NCBI GenBank assembly: GCA_002428995.1
Contig: DIYJ01000009.1
Coordinates: 186,001 to 250,000, forward strand
Direction of reading: 5' to 3'
Source: Flavobacteriales bacterium UBA6057
Lineage (GTDB): Bacteria > Bacteroidota > Bacteroidia > Flavobacteriales_G > Salibacteraceae
Length of the DNA: 64,000 bases
Part shown: positions 17,582 to 27,300 of the stretch, in pieces
Numbering within the stretch: the stretch's first letter is position 1
Layout of the letters: every line of letters starts with the position of its first letter
Position numbers and translations under genes: made by a program
The notes under the pieces: model-generated
What the model was told of the DNA's origin: nothing
Databases searched by the model: none
Seen by the model: the letters and a program-made list of their open reading frames with translations, nothing else

Positions 17582-18082
17582 ATGGCAACAATCACCTTAG
17601 GAGGCAATGAAGTACACACTTCTGGAGAGCTTCCTGCAGTAGGATCTCAACTGCCTGAGATCACTTTGACCGGCACCGACCTGAAAGACTTTAAGATCAG
17701 CGATCACAGCGGCAAGCGCGTCATTCTGAACATCTTCCCAAGCATCGACACAGGTGTATGCGCGGCTAGCGTTCGCAAGTTCAACGAGGACGTATCCAAG
17801 CTCGATAACACCGTGGTGATCTGCGTAAGTAAGGACCTTCCGTTTGCTCAGAAGCGATTCTGTGGTGCTGAGGGAATCGAAAATGTAATCATGGGGTCAG
17901 ATTTCCGTCATGGTTCTTTCTCCAGCAACGTGCATGTGGACATGATCGATGGAGGTCTGCAAGGCACCATGAGTCGTGTGATCATTGTATTGGACGAAAA
18001 CGGCAAAGTGACCTACACAGAGCAAGTCCCTGAGATTGCACAAGAGCCAAACTTTACAGCAGCTGAAGCAGCTTTAGCGTAG
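17582..18082 (+). CDS. tpx: Thiol peroxidase (atypical 2-Cys peroxiredoxin, Tpx)
   Basis: 166 residues, the usual Tpx length. The peroxidatic cysteine is Cys60 in SIDTGVCAASVRKFN, and the resolving cysteine is Cys94 in KRFCGAEGIENV, equivalent to Cys61 and Cys95 of the E. coli enzyme. Other Tpx signatures are the N-terminal TLGGNEVHTSGELPAVG and the region around VIMGSDFRHGSF. It reduces organic hydroperoxides and H2O2 with electrons from thioredoxin. There is no signal peptide, so it is cytoplasmic. It is monocistronic: a divergent propeller gene lies upstream and a strong bidirectional terminator downstream. Confidence 0.97.
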   Translation: MATITLGGNEVHTSGELPAVGSQLPEITLTGTDLKDFKISDHSGKRVILNIFPSIDTGVCAASVRKFNEDVSKLDNTVVICVSKDLPFAQKRFCGAEGIENVIMGSDFRHGSFSSNVHVDMIDGGLQGTMSRVIIVLDENGKVTYTEQVPEIAQEPNFTAAEAALA

Positions 18083-18108
18083 ACTTTATACAGCGCTATG
18101 AAAACAGA

Positions 18109-18137
18109 AAAGGCGGTCATTTGACCGCCTTTTTTTG
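18109..18137. terminator. Bidirectional intrinsic terminator between tpx and the PorP-OmpA gene
   Basis: AGGCGGTC (18111-18118), a four-base loop ATTT and GACCGCCT (18123-18130) form a perfect 8-bp stem. A T-run follows on the plus strand and an A-rich run precedes it (T-rich on the minus strand). It can serve tpx and the convergent leftward operon ending at 18157. Confidence 0.9.
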
Positions 18138-18156
18138 TTTCCGTGGTAACGAGAAC

Positions 18157-20061
18157 CTACTTCAGAATAACAAACTCTGTTCTTCGATTCTTCGCTTGTT
18201 GCTCATCTGTACAATCGGCACATTCACATGCCTCCACGGGCTTGCTTTCGCCCATACCTTTCCAGGTAACGCGTTCCGGATTTGTGATGCGCGACTGGAT
18301 GTACTTGGCCGTTGCCCGGGCACGTCTTTCGGAGAGTACCTGGTTGGCTGCTTCACTTCCCTTGCAGTCCGTGTGAGACTCTACCAATACTTCCATGTCA
18401 GGATTTGCCTTCATTTCTCTTACCACACGCTCCAGCCTGATTTTAGCCAGTTCTGTGATCTGAGCACTGTTGAATTCAAAGAGAATAGGAGCGAGCGGAA
18501 TCACTTCACGTGGAGCCTCTACAGGCTTCGGAGCGGGTTTCACCTTCACCGGCTCTTCCGCAGGCTTTTCTTCCATTGGTTTTTCAACTGGCTTTGGTTT
18601 TGCAGTCAACTGGAACGCTCCTCCGCTCGAGGGTGCCAGCGCCAGCTCTTCGTAGTTTTCGATCTTCTTCGAAATGGATTCGGAAGCTGGCTCGTATCCA
18701 GGTTTGCTGAGTTCCAGACTATAGTTAGCCATTTCACCTGGGCGCTTATTCTCAAGCTCAACAGAGAACTTACCTTCAGCATCGGTAATGGCCGAGTAGC
18801 TTTCAGCATCGTTTTTCACCATTACACTTACATCAGACAGCGGAGTGTTTGTAGCAGCATCAACCACAGCGCCCGTTACTCCGATCTTCTGATGTGTCAG
18901 AGCCAGATCGGTGACGGTGTTATCCAGTTCATCGCTGATGGCAATGGTTTGTGACAAAGGCTCATAGCCCAGCGGCTGTGCGGTCACCTTGTAGTTGGAT
19001 GTCTCATCTACCTTCAACTTGTATGCACCATCCTTATCAGTGGTCACCGTTTCCTTTTCTGAAGTGTTCAGGTTCTCGAAAGTGAGGGCTACATTTTGCA
19101 TGGTTTCCCCCGTTTCGCTGTCCTTCACAGTTCCGGTAGCGAAGTGCTTTCCAGGCTTGGATTCTTCTTCCTTACGCGGCTTGCAGAGTTGGAAGCCAAG
19201 CAAAAACTCATGCGAACCACTGCTGATTCCATTGAGCTGATTCATCCCGGCATCGTAGGCATAGCCGAGTTTGATGCGATCGTTCCAGGTGTAGTCCACC
19301 GCTGCGATCAAGCCATTGTTGGTTCTGAAACCGAGGTTTACACCCAATGCTCTTTTGTACATCAATCCAGCTCTTACGTCCACGATGGAACCGTTGGAAG
19401 GAATGGAACGATAGATGACCATCGGAGTCAGGTCGAAGTTGCTGTTGAGCGTCAATCGATAAGAGGCGTGAGCATTGAGATAGCCCTCCACATCAAATTC
19501 GTTCGTCTCTGAGCCGATTTCAAAGCTTGGCGCGGTTCCGAATACCCTTGGCAGTGCAACACCTACTTCCAGGCGATCGGTGTTGAGCAAGAAGCCGAGA
19601 TCCCCATAAAGGCCTCCATTGCTTGCTCGTGACTGATCGAAATAGCTATCGCTGTCGAAGGCGATCACATCTTCTGTTCCGAAGCTGTATTGATAATAAC
19701 CCAGGCTGAGCGCTGCACTCAAAGTGAGGTTGGAGCCCAGGGCCAAGTGTTTAGCAATGGTACCTGCAACATTGGTGGCGCTGAGCAAACCGGCATTCCA
19801 GTTCGCAACTTCGAGTCCTGCACCCCAGGTGCGTGCCAATGGAAGATAACCCTGCAGTTGAGTGTTGACTGGTGCACCGTCAATACCGATCCACTGCTGC
19901 TTGCGCTGACCGAAGATGTGGATGCATGAATCCAGGCCAGCGTAAGAGTTATTCAGGTTGAATGTATTTACATGGTCGAGGGAGCTTTGGGCGCGTTGCT
20001 GCGCAAAACCACCGACTGAACAAATGCTGATAAAGGCGAGAAAGAGAATTACTTTTTTCAT
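18157..20061 (-). CDS. PorP/SprF-like barrel fused to OmpA peptidoglycan-binding domain
   Basis: 634 residues with a signal peptide (ending GGFAQ). Residues about 22-295 form a PorP/SprF-type barrel (NTFNLNNSYAGLDSCIHIFGQRKQQWIGIDGAP, LGFRTNNGLIAAVDYTW, HEFLLGFQLCKPR). Two CarboxypepD_reg-like domains follow at about 305-395 (TGTVKDSETGETMQNVALTF) and 395-480 (TGAVVDAATNTPLSDVSVMV), then a Pro/Lys-rich linker (about 490-525). The OmpA domain closes the protein (ILFEFNSAQITELAKIRLE, HTDCKGSEAANQVLSERRA, NRRTEFVILK). SprF-like proteins assist secretion of type B T9SS cargo and lie next to the cargo gene; here a type B cargo is 30 bp upstream. The OmpA part would hold the complex to peptidoglycan. 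Confidence 0.9.
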   Translation of the reverse strand: MKKVILFLAFISICSVGGFAQQRAQSSLDHVNTFNLNNSYAGLDSCIHIFGQRKQQWIGIDGAPVNTQLQGYLPLARTWGAGLEVANWNAGLLSATNVAGTIAKHLALGSNLTLSAALSLGYYQYSFGTEDVIAFDSDSYFDQSRASNGGLYGDLGFLLNTDRLEVGVALPRVFGTAPSFEIGSETNEFDVEGYLNAHASYRLTLNSNFDLTPMVIYRSIPSNGSIVDVRAGLMYKRALGVNLGFRTNNGLIAAVDYTWNDRIKLGYAYDAGMNQLNGISSGSHEFLLGFQLCKPRKEEESKPGKHFATGTVKDSETGETMQNVALTFENLNTSEKETVTTDKDGAYKLKVDETSNYKVTAQPLGYEPLSQTIAISDELDNTVTDLALTHQKIGVTGAVVDAATNTPLSDVSVMVKNDAESYSAITDAEGKFSVELENKRPGEMANYSLELSKPGYEPASESISKKIENYEELALAPSSGGAFQLTAKPKPVEKPMEEKPAEEPVKVKPAPKPVEAPREVIPLAPILFEFNSAQITELAKIRLERVVREMKANPDMEVLVESHTDCKGSEAANQVLSERRARATAKYIQSRITNPERVTWKGMGESKPVEACECADCTDEQQAKNRRTEFVILK

Positions 20062-20091
20062 GGTTAGTGAGTTAGAAGGTCCTTTCAGGCC

Positions 20092-21351
20092 TTAGTTGAT
20101 GATAACAAGGGTTCCTTTTTCGTCAATGTCGTTGCACTGAATGTGATAGTAATAATCACCATCAGGCAGCGCTTTTTGCTCGAACGTGGCATCCCAATCG
20201 TTGGCATAGTTGTCCGTCTCGAGCAGTAGTCTGCCGAAACCATCAAATACTCTCACGTTGCATGTCTGCAAAAGTGCTTTCGGGTACATTTTCCACACAT
20301 CGTTGTCTCCATCTCCATTGGGAGTGATGATGTTGCTGATCGTAAGGTTCGCTTCTACAGTCACCTCCATTTGGTCGGTGTTTACACAACCGTTTTCGTC
20401 CGTAGCGGTGAGGGTGTAGGTAGTGCTGTTGGTAGCGGTGAAAGCCGTGTTTGGATCAGTCATATCGCTCAGACGATCAGATGGACTCCATTCTACGTCT
20501 ACATCGCTGTCTACTATTCCTGAAAGATTGGATCGCTCCGCAGGTTCGAGGCTGAGATCAGAACCGGCATCTACAGAAGGGCGGGGGAGTACTTCCGCAA
20601 CCGCTCTTACAGAATTGCTGTAGCAACCACCCAAAAATGCAGATGCGTAGTAAACCTGCTTACCAACAGTTCCGTTCGCTACTGTCAGTGTCTCTTCATC
20701 TCCATACTCATCAGTGAGTTCAGGATTGGTAAACCAGAAGGTTCTGCCCTCGCTCGCGCTGGCAACAATCTGATCATCGTACGCAACGTCAACACAGGTT
20801 GCTACACTGTCCAGATTCAGGGTTGGTGTTGCCGGAAGATCTTTAATGACCACAATCACCTGAGAGGTGTTGGTACAGCCGTTGGCTCCTTCACCTTCAA
20901 CGGTGAAAATGTTGGCTCCAATAGCTGTTGGCACGTAGAATGAACCATTCGGAATCACCGGCTCCAACCAGTTGTAGGATACACCGTTACTGGCGCTCAG
21001 AAAAACGGAATCTCCAAGACAGGTGTTCAGGCTGCTGGAGTTGGCCACAATGTCTGGAACATCCAGCACTTCAATGAAAACATCGGAAGTGTCCATACAT
21101 CCGTTGGCATCCGTTGAGATGACGGTAAAGGTGTCAGAAACAGATGGGACGAATCCCACTCCGTTCTCAACGTTCTTATTCCAGTTGTAGGTCACAGCAC
21201 CGCTGGCACTGAGTAAAACTTCATCTCCCTGGCAAGGAGTAGGGTCATTTACCGCGATGTTAATCACCGGCAGCCCGTCACACGGGTTTTGCGCCAGAAG
21301 AGCAGTACATACGAAGATGCATGCACTGCACAATAAGAAGAATCTCTTCAT
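20092..21351 (-). CDS. T9SS type B (gliding-motility-associated C-terminus) secreted protein
   Basis: 419 residues with signal peptide (ending CTALLAQ). Three Ig/PKD-like beta domains follow, each with paired cysteines (PTPCQGDEVLLSASGAVTYNW, NTCLGDSVFLSASNGVSYNW, ATCVDVAYDDQIVASASEG). A fourth, shorter domain spans about 255-325. The last 85 residues are a type B sorting domain: ISNIITPNGDGDNDVW, NVRVFDGFGRLLLET, ALPDGDYYYHIQ and a final GTLVIIN. It lies between the giant SprB-repeat gene (40 bp upstream) and the PorP/SprF-OmpA gene (30 bp downstream), the cargo-plus-partner arrangement known for sprB-sprF. Likely exported by T9SS and surface-attached. Confidence 0.92.
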   Translation of the reverse strand: MKRFFLLCSACIFVCTALLAQNPCDGLPVINIAVNDPTPCQGDEVLLSASGAVTYNWNKNVENGVGFVPSVSDTFTVISTDANGCMDTSDVFIEVLDVPDIVANSSSLNTCLGDSVFLSASNGVSYNWLEPVIPNGSFYVPTAIGANIFTVEGEGANGCTNTSQVIVVIKDLPATPTLNLDSVATCVDVAYDDQIVASASEGRTFWFTNPELTDEYGDEETLTVANGTVGKQVYYASAFLGGCYSNSVRAVAEVLPRPSVDAGSDLSLEPAERSNLSGIVDSDVDVEWSPSDRLSDMTDPNTAFTATNSTTYTLTATDENGCVNTDQMEVTVEANLTISNIITPNGDGDNDVWKMYPKALLQTCNVRVFDGFGRLLLETDNYANDWDATFEQKALPDGDYYYHIQCNDIDEKGTLVIIN

Positions 21352-21391
21352 GACAGGTTAGGTTAGTATTTGAGGGTTTAGGTTGGGGTCG

Positions 21392-24300
21392 TTATTGAAT
21401 AATGATACGGTGAATTTCGTTCAGATCAGGACCTGAGATCTGGAGGAAGAACACGCCCTGACCGATTTGGTCTAGGGTGATTACTTCATCGCTAATGACT
21501 CGGTTCAGTTCCATTACCAGCTCACCTCGTGCTGAGAAGAGCTTTCCCTGAACAGCGCCTTGAAGGTCGTGCTTCACGGTGAAGGTTCCCCGGTTCGGGT
21601 TAGGATAAACCACTGATCGGGCACCATCTGCTTCGATTCCTGCAATGCCTGCTGGCTCGAAACATTGAATCACCTCTACGATGGTAGAGTCAGAGCCCAC
21701 ACATCCGAATTCATCTTCAAAGGTGTAGGTGATCGTGTGTTCGCCCAATCCGGCTACAGCGGTTTCGAGTGTGATGCTGTCGATACCAGGACCTGAATAG
21801 ACACCACCAGAAGGAGTGGCAACAGGAGCTGCTACCAACTGAAACTCAATGCAAACAGAATCTCCGAATTCACCCAGGTTTACGTCTGGATTCAGGCGCA
21901 CGTCTGCAAAGATGGTAGTGGAGTAGGAGCAGTTTTCTGCAGTTACGAAGGTGTAGGTGATCGGCTGGTTACCGGCATCCACAGCCGTAGGATCGAATTC
22001 AGAACCTGCGACTCCAGGGCCGCTGAAGGTTCCTCCCGCAGGCTGACCTTGCAACTGCACGGCATCTGCGGTTTCGCAGAGGATGCCTACTTCATCAATG
22101 CTCAGAACAGGGAAGTCAAATACTTCTACTGTGAAGCTATCCACGGTAGCGTTTCCGTTTACATCGATTACCAGGAAGGTGTTCACTGTGGTTCCGATAG
22201 GGAAGGTGCTGCCGGAAGGCAAGCCTGCCGTTTGAGTGATGGAGCCTACACCGCAGTTGTCGTCTGTGAGGTTTGCAAAGCTCACAACGGTTCCAGAACC
22301 ATCGGTAGCACACACGGATGTATCGTTGTTTACGATGAGTGAAGGTGCGATGGTGTCAAGTACGGTAACAAATGCCGTGGCTGTGCTCACGTTTCCATTC
22401 ACATCTGTGGCAGTTAGTGTCACCATGTTAGGACCGGCTTCGCTACAATCGAAATTGGTGGAATCCAGTTCGAGGGTCGCGATTCCGCAGTTATCATTTG
22501 TTCCGTTGTCAACGGCTGCGGCTGTCACAGAAGCCTGGCCGTTGGCGTCAAGATAAATGGTAGTGTTTTGAACGACCATGATAGGATCAAGCGTATCCAT
22601 CACAGTGACAGTTGCAGTAGCTGTGTTGGTGTTTCCGTTGATGTCCGTGGCCGTCAGTGTCACGGTGTTGGCTCCTACTTCGCTGCAGTCAAAATCGGTG
22701 GAATCAAGGCTGATGCTCGCGATGCCACAGTTGTCAGCAGTTCCGTTGTCGATGGCGACAGCAGTAGTAGTCGCCTCACCATTGGCGTCCAGGTAGATGG
22801 TAACGTTTTGAGTCGCCATTACAGGGCTGTTGGTGTCGAGCACCGTAATGGTCACGTTTGAACTGTCTGAATTTCCGTTGACATCCACTGCTGTGAATAC
22901 CACTGTGTTCGGACCGATGTTGCTGCAATTGAAGGTGGAGACATCAATGGAGGTAGAGGCGATGCCACAGGCATCGAATGTTCCATTGTCAACTTCAGAA
23001 GCGAGTACGGTAATCGATCCGCTTCCGTCCAGGTAAGCGTTGATATCCTGTACCACTACTGTTGGAGGTGTTACATCTTCCACAATCACGCTTTCACTTC
23101 CTGTAGCGGTACATCCGTTGGCATCGGTGACGATCACCGAATAAGAACCGGCAGCTATACCGGTGATACTGGCCGTGGTGGTGGTTGTGTTGATCCAGTC
23201 GTAGGTGTAAACGGGCGTTCCTCCGGTTGGAGTAGCGGTCAATCCTCCATCCATGGCTGATACACAGCTTTCATTACTATCAAGAGTGACACTCAACGAG
23301 AGCACCGCAGGTTCTGTTACAACTACAGAAGCTGAATCTGTACATCCATTCTGGTCGGTAATGGTCACAGAATAGGTTCCTGCGGCCAATCCAGTAATGG
23401 AAGCAGTGGTAGCAGCATTGCTCCAATTATAGGTGTAGGGCATAGTTCCTCCGGTGGCACTTGCCGTGGCTCCTCCATCGGAATCACCATTACATGAAGT
23501 ATTGGAATCAACAACGGTGCTTGAGACGAGTATTGCCGGTTCTGTGATCGTGGTTGACGAGGAATCCGTACAACCGTTGTGATCAGTGATGGTCACAGAG
23601 TAAGTGCCCGCTACCACTCCCGTGATGGAAGCCGTAGTGGCCGAGTTGCTCCAGTTATAGGTGTAAGGCATCGTTCCACCAGTCGCAGAAGCTGTAGCTC
23701 CACCGTCTGAGAAACTGTTACAAGAAACATTGGAATCGACAATGGAAGCAGAAACCAGTACTGCTGGCTCTGTGATGGTGATGGAGCTTGAATCTGTACA
23801 ACCGTTTTGATCGGTGATGGTCACTGAGTAAGTACCCGCCACGACTCCTGTGATGGAAGCTGTAATAGCGGAGTTACTCCAGTTATAGGTGTAAGGCATG
23901 GTGCCACCTGTTGCAGAAGCCGTAGCTCCACCATCTGAGAAGGTGTTACAAGAAACGTTGGAGTCGACAATGGAAGCAGAAACCAGTACCGCTGGCTCTG
24001 TGATGGTCACCGAAGCCGAATCTGTACATCCGTTCAGGTCGGTAATGGTTACTGAGTATGTTCCGGCAGCCGCTCCCGTGATGGAAGCTGTAGTGGCCGC
24101 GTTGCTCCAGTTATAGGTGTAAGGCATCGTGCCACCCGTTGCGGATGCGGTAGCTCCACCATCGATTTCTGAGTTACAGGAGATGTTGGAATCTACGATG
24201 CTCGAGGCAACCAGCGCAGCGGGCTCTGTTACCGTTGCGGAAGTCGAATCTGTACAACCGTTTTGATCAGTGATGGTCACGGAATAAGTACCCGCGACTA

Positions 24301-27300
24301 CTCCCGTAATGGAAGCTGTAGTGGCCGAGTTGCTCCAGTTATAGGTGTAGGCTCCTGTTCCGCCCGTGGCAGAAGCTGTAGCGCCACCGTCTGAGAAGCT
24401 GTTGCACGTTACGTTGGAATCGATCACTGCTGCGGCTGAAATGGCAGTCGGTTCGGTAATGGTCACTGAGCTGGAATCTGTACAACCGTTTTGATCGGTA
24501 ATGGTCACGGAGTAAGTCGTTGCAGGAACTCCCGTGATGCTGGCAGTGGTTGCAGAGTTGCTCCAGTTGTAGGTATAGGCGCCTGTTCCACCCGTGGCTG
24601 AGGCTGTGGCCCCGCCATCAAAGAAACCGTTGCAAGAGGCATTTGAATCCACAATAGAGGCGGCTACGAGCATGACTGGCTCAATCACCGTGGAAGAGGC
24701 AGAATCTGTACAACCGTTTTGATCAGTAATGGTCACCGAGTAGGTTCCGCCAGGCAGTCCGGTGATGGAAGCTGTGACGGCACTATTGCTCCAATTGTAA
24801 GTATAGGCACCTGTCCCACCAGTGGCAGATGCGGTGATGCCACCGTCTGTCTCTCCGTTGCAGGAAATGTTGGAATCCACAATCGAAGAAGCGACCAATG
24901 CTGCTGGCTCTGTGATGGTCACAGAAGTGGAGTCCGTACAACCGTTCGCATCGCTTACAGTGATGGAGTAGGTACCTGCCACCACACCTGTGATGGAGGC
25001 AGTGGTAGCAGAGTTGCTCCACAAATAGGTTGTGATTCCTGTAATTCCGGAAGACGAAGCTGTTGCTCCACCATCTGAGAAGCTGTTGCAGGTCACATTC
25101 GAGTCTACAATAGCCAGCGCAAGGATTGTATTCGGTTGTGTGATGGTCACAGAAGCAGAGTCCGTACATCCATTTTGATCCGTAATGGTCACAGAGTAAG
25201 TTCCTGAAGGAACCCCGGTAATGCTCGCTGTGGAGGCAGAGTTGCTCCAATTATAGGTGTAGGAACCTGTACCACCTGTGGCAGAAGCCGTGGCTCCACC
25301 GTCAAAGAATCCGCTGCAAGTGGCGTTGGAGTCCACCACACCTGAAGCCACTAAGCTGGCAGGCTGGGTGATGGTCACCGAAGCCGAATCTGTACATCCG
25401 TTCTGGTCGGTAATGGTTACCGAGTAGGTTCCGGCAGCAACACCCGTGATACTTGCCGTAACGGCCGAGTTGCTCCAGTTGTAAGTATAAGAACCTGTAC
25501 CTCCAGTGGCAGCTGCCGTTGCCCCACCATCGAAGAAGGTGTTGCACGAAACGTTCGAGTCAGCTACTGTGAGGGCTGTCAACGCTACCGGTTCTGTAAT
25601 TGCCACCGAGCTGGAATCCGTACATCCGGCTTGATCGGTAATCGTCACTGAATACGTTCCTGCTGTCACACCGGTTATGCTCGCGGTAGTGGCCGAATTG
25701 CTCCAATTGTAAGTGAAAGATCCGGTTCCTCCGGTGGCTGATGCAGTCGCACCTCCATCTGAGAATGTGTTGCATGTGACGTTGCTGTCAACGATGGCTG
25801 AAGAAGTGATGCCGCCAACATCAGCAATGTCAAGCGCTGTAGAATCGGTGCATCCGAAAGCATCTGTGATGGTTACTGAGTATGTTCCGGCAGCCACTCC
25901 TGTGATGGAAGCTGTAGTGGCCGAATTGCTCCAGTTATAGGTATACGAACCTGTTCCTCCAGTCGCTGAAGCAGTTGCTCCTCCATCAAATGCACCGCAT
26001 GTGGTATTGCTGTCCAGGGTGGTGGAGGCTGTCAACGCTGTTGGCTGTGTGATGGTAATGGTAGAAGAATCCGTACAACCAAATCCATCTGTTACGGTGA
26101 CGGAATAGGTGTCAGCCGAGACTCCTGTTTCTGTTTGGGCTGTCTCACCCGTGTTCCAATTGTAGGTGTAACCTCCTGTCCCCCCAGATGGAGTTACGGT
26201 CACGTTACCCGTGCCACCATTGCAAAGAATGGCCGAGCTTATCGAAGCTGAAGCACCCACTGCTGTGTTTTGTGTGATTGTAACGGTAGAAGAATCCGTA
26301 CAACCAAATCCATCTGTTACGGTGACGGAATAGGTGTCAGCCAAGACTCCTGTTTCTGTTTGTGCTGTCTCACCCGTGTTCCAATTGTAGGTGTAACCTC
26401 CTGTACCTCCAGATGGAGTTACGGTCACGTTACCCGTGCCACCGTTGCAAAGAATGGCCGAGCTTATCGAAGCTGAAGCACCTACTGCCGTGTTTTGGGT
26501 GAGTGTAACGGTAGAAGAATCCGTACAACCATTTCCATCTGTTACGGTGACGGAATAGGTGTCAGCCAATACTCCTGTTTCTGTTTGGTTTGTTTCACCC
26601 GTGTTCCAGTTGTAGGTGTAACCTCCTGTACCTCCAGATGGAGTTACGGTTACGTTACCCGTGCCACCGTTGCAAAGAATAGCCGAGCTTATCGAAGCTG
26701 AAGCGCCCACAGCCGTATTCTGGGTGAGTGTAACGGTAGAAGAATCCGTACAACCAAATCCATCTGTTACGGTGACGGAGTAGGTGTCAGCCAATACTCC
26801 TGTTTCTGTTTGTGCTGTCTCACCCGTGTTCCAGTTGTAGGTGTAACCTCCTGTACCTCCAGAAGGAGTCACGGTTACGTTACCCGTGCCACCGTTGCAA
26901 AGAATAGCCGAGCTTATCGAAGCTGAAGCACCCACTGCTGTGTTTTGTGTGATTGTAACGGTAGAAGAATCCGTACAACCATTTCCATCTGTTACGGTGA
27001 CGGAATAGGTGTCAGCCGTGACACCAGTTTCTGTTTGGTTTGTTTCACCCGTATTCCAGTTGTAGGTGTAAACTCCTGTGCCTCCAGATGGCGTCACGGT
27101 TACGTTACCCGTGCCACCGTTGCAAAGAATAGCCGAGCTTATCGAAGCTGAAGCACCCACAGCCGTGTTTTGGGTGAGCGTCTCGCTTGCCGTTGCGGTG
27201 CAGCCATTGTTGTCTGTGACTGTTACGGTATAGGTTGTAGCAGGGAGGTTTGTGATAGAGTTGGTAGTGGAAGAAGTGTTGGAAGTACTCGAGAAATTGG

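Noticed and set aside
18121..18954. 277-codon plus-strand open frame opposite the PorP/SprF-OmpA gene
   Set aside because: It is antisense to a clearly recognised gene, rich in Phe/Arg/Cys/His, and has no domain or signal-peptide logic.
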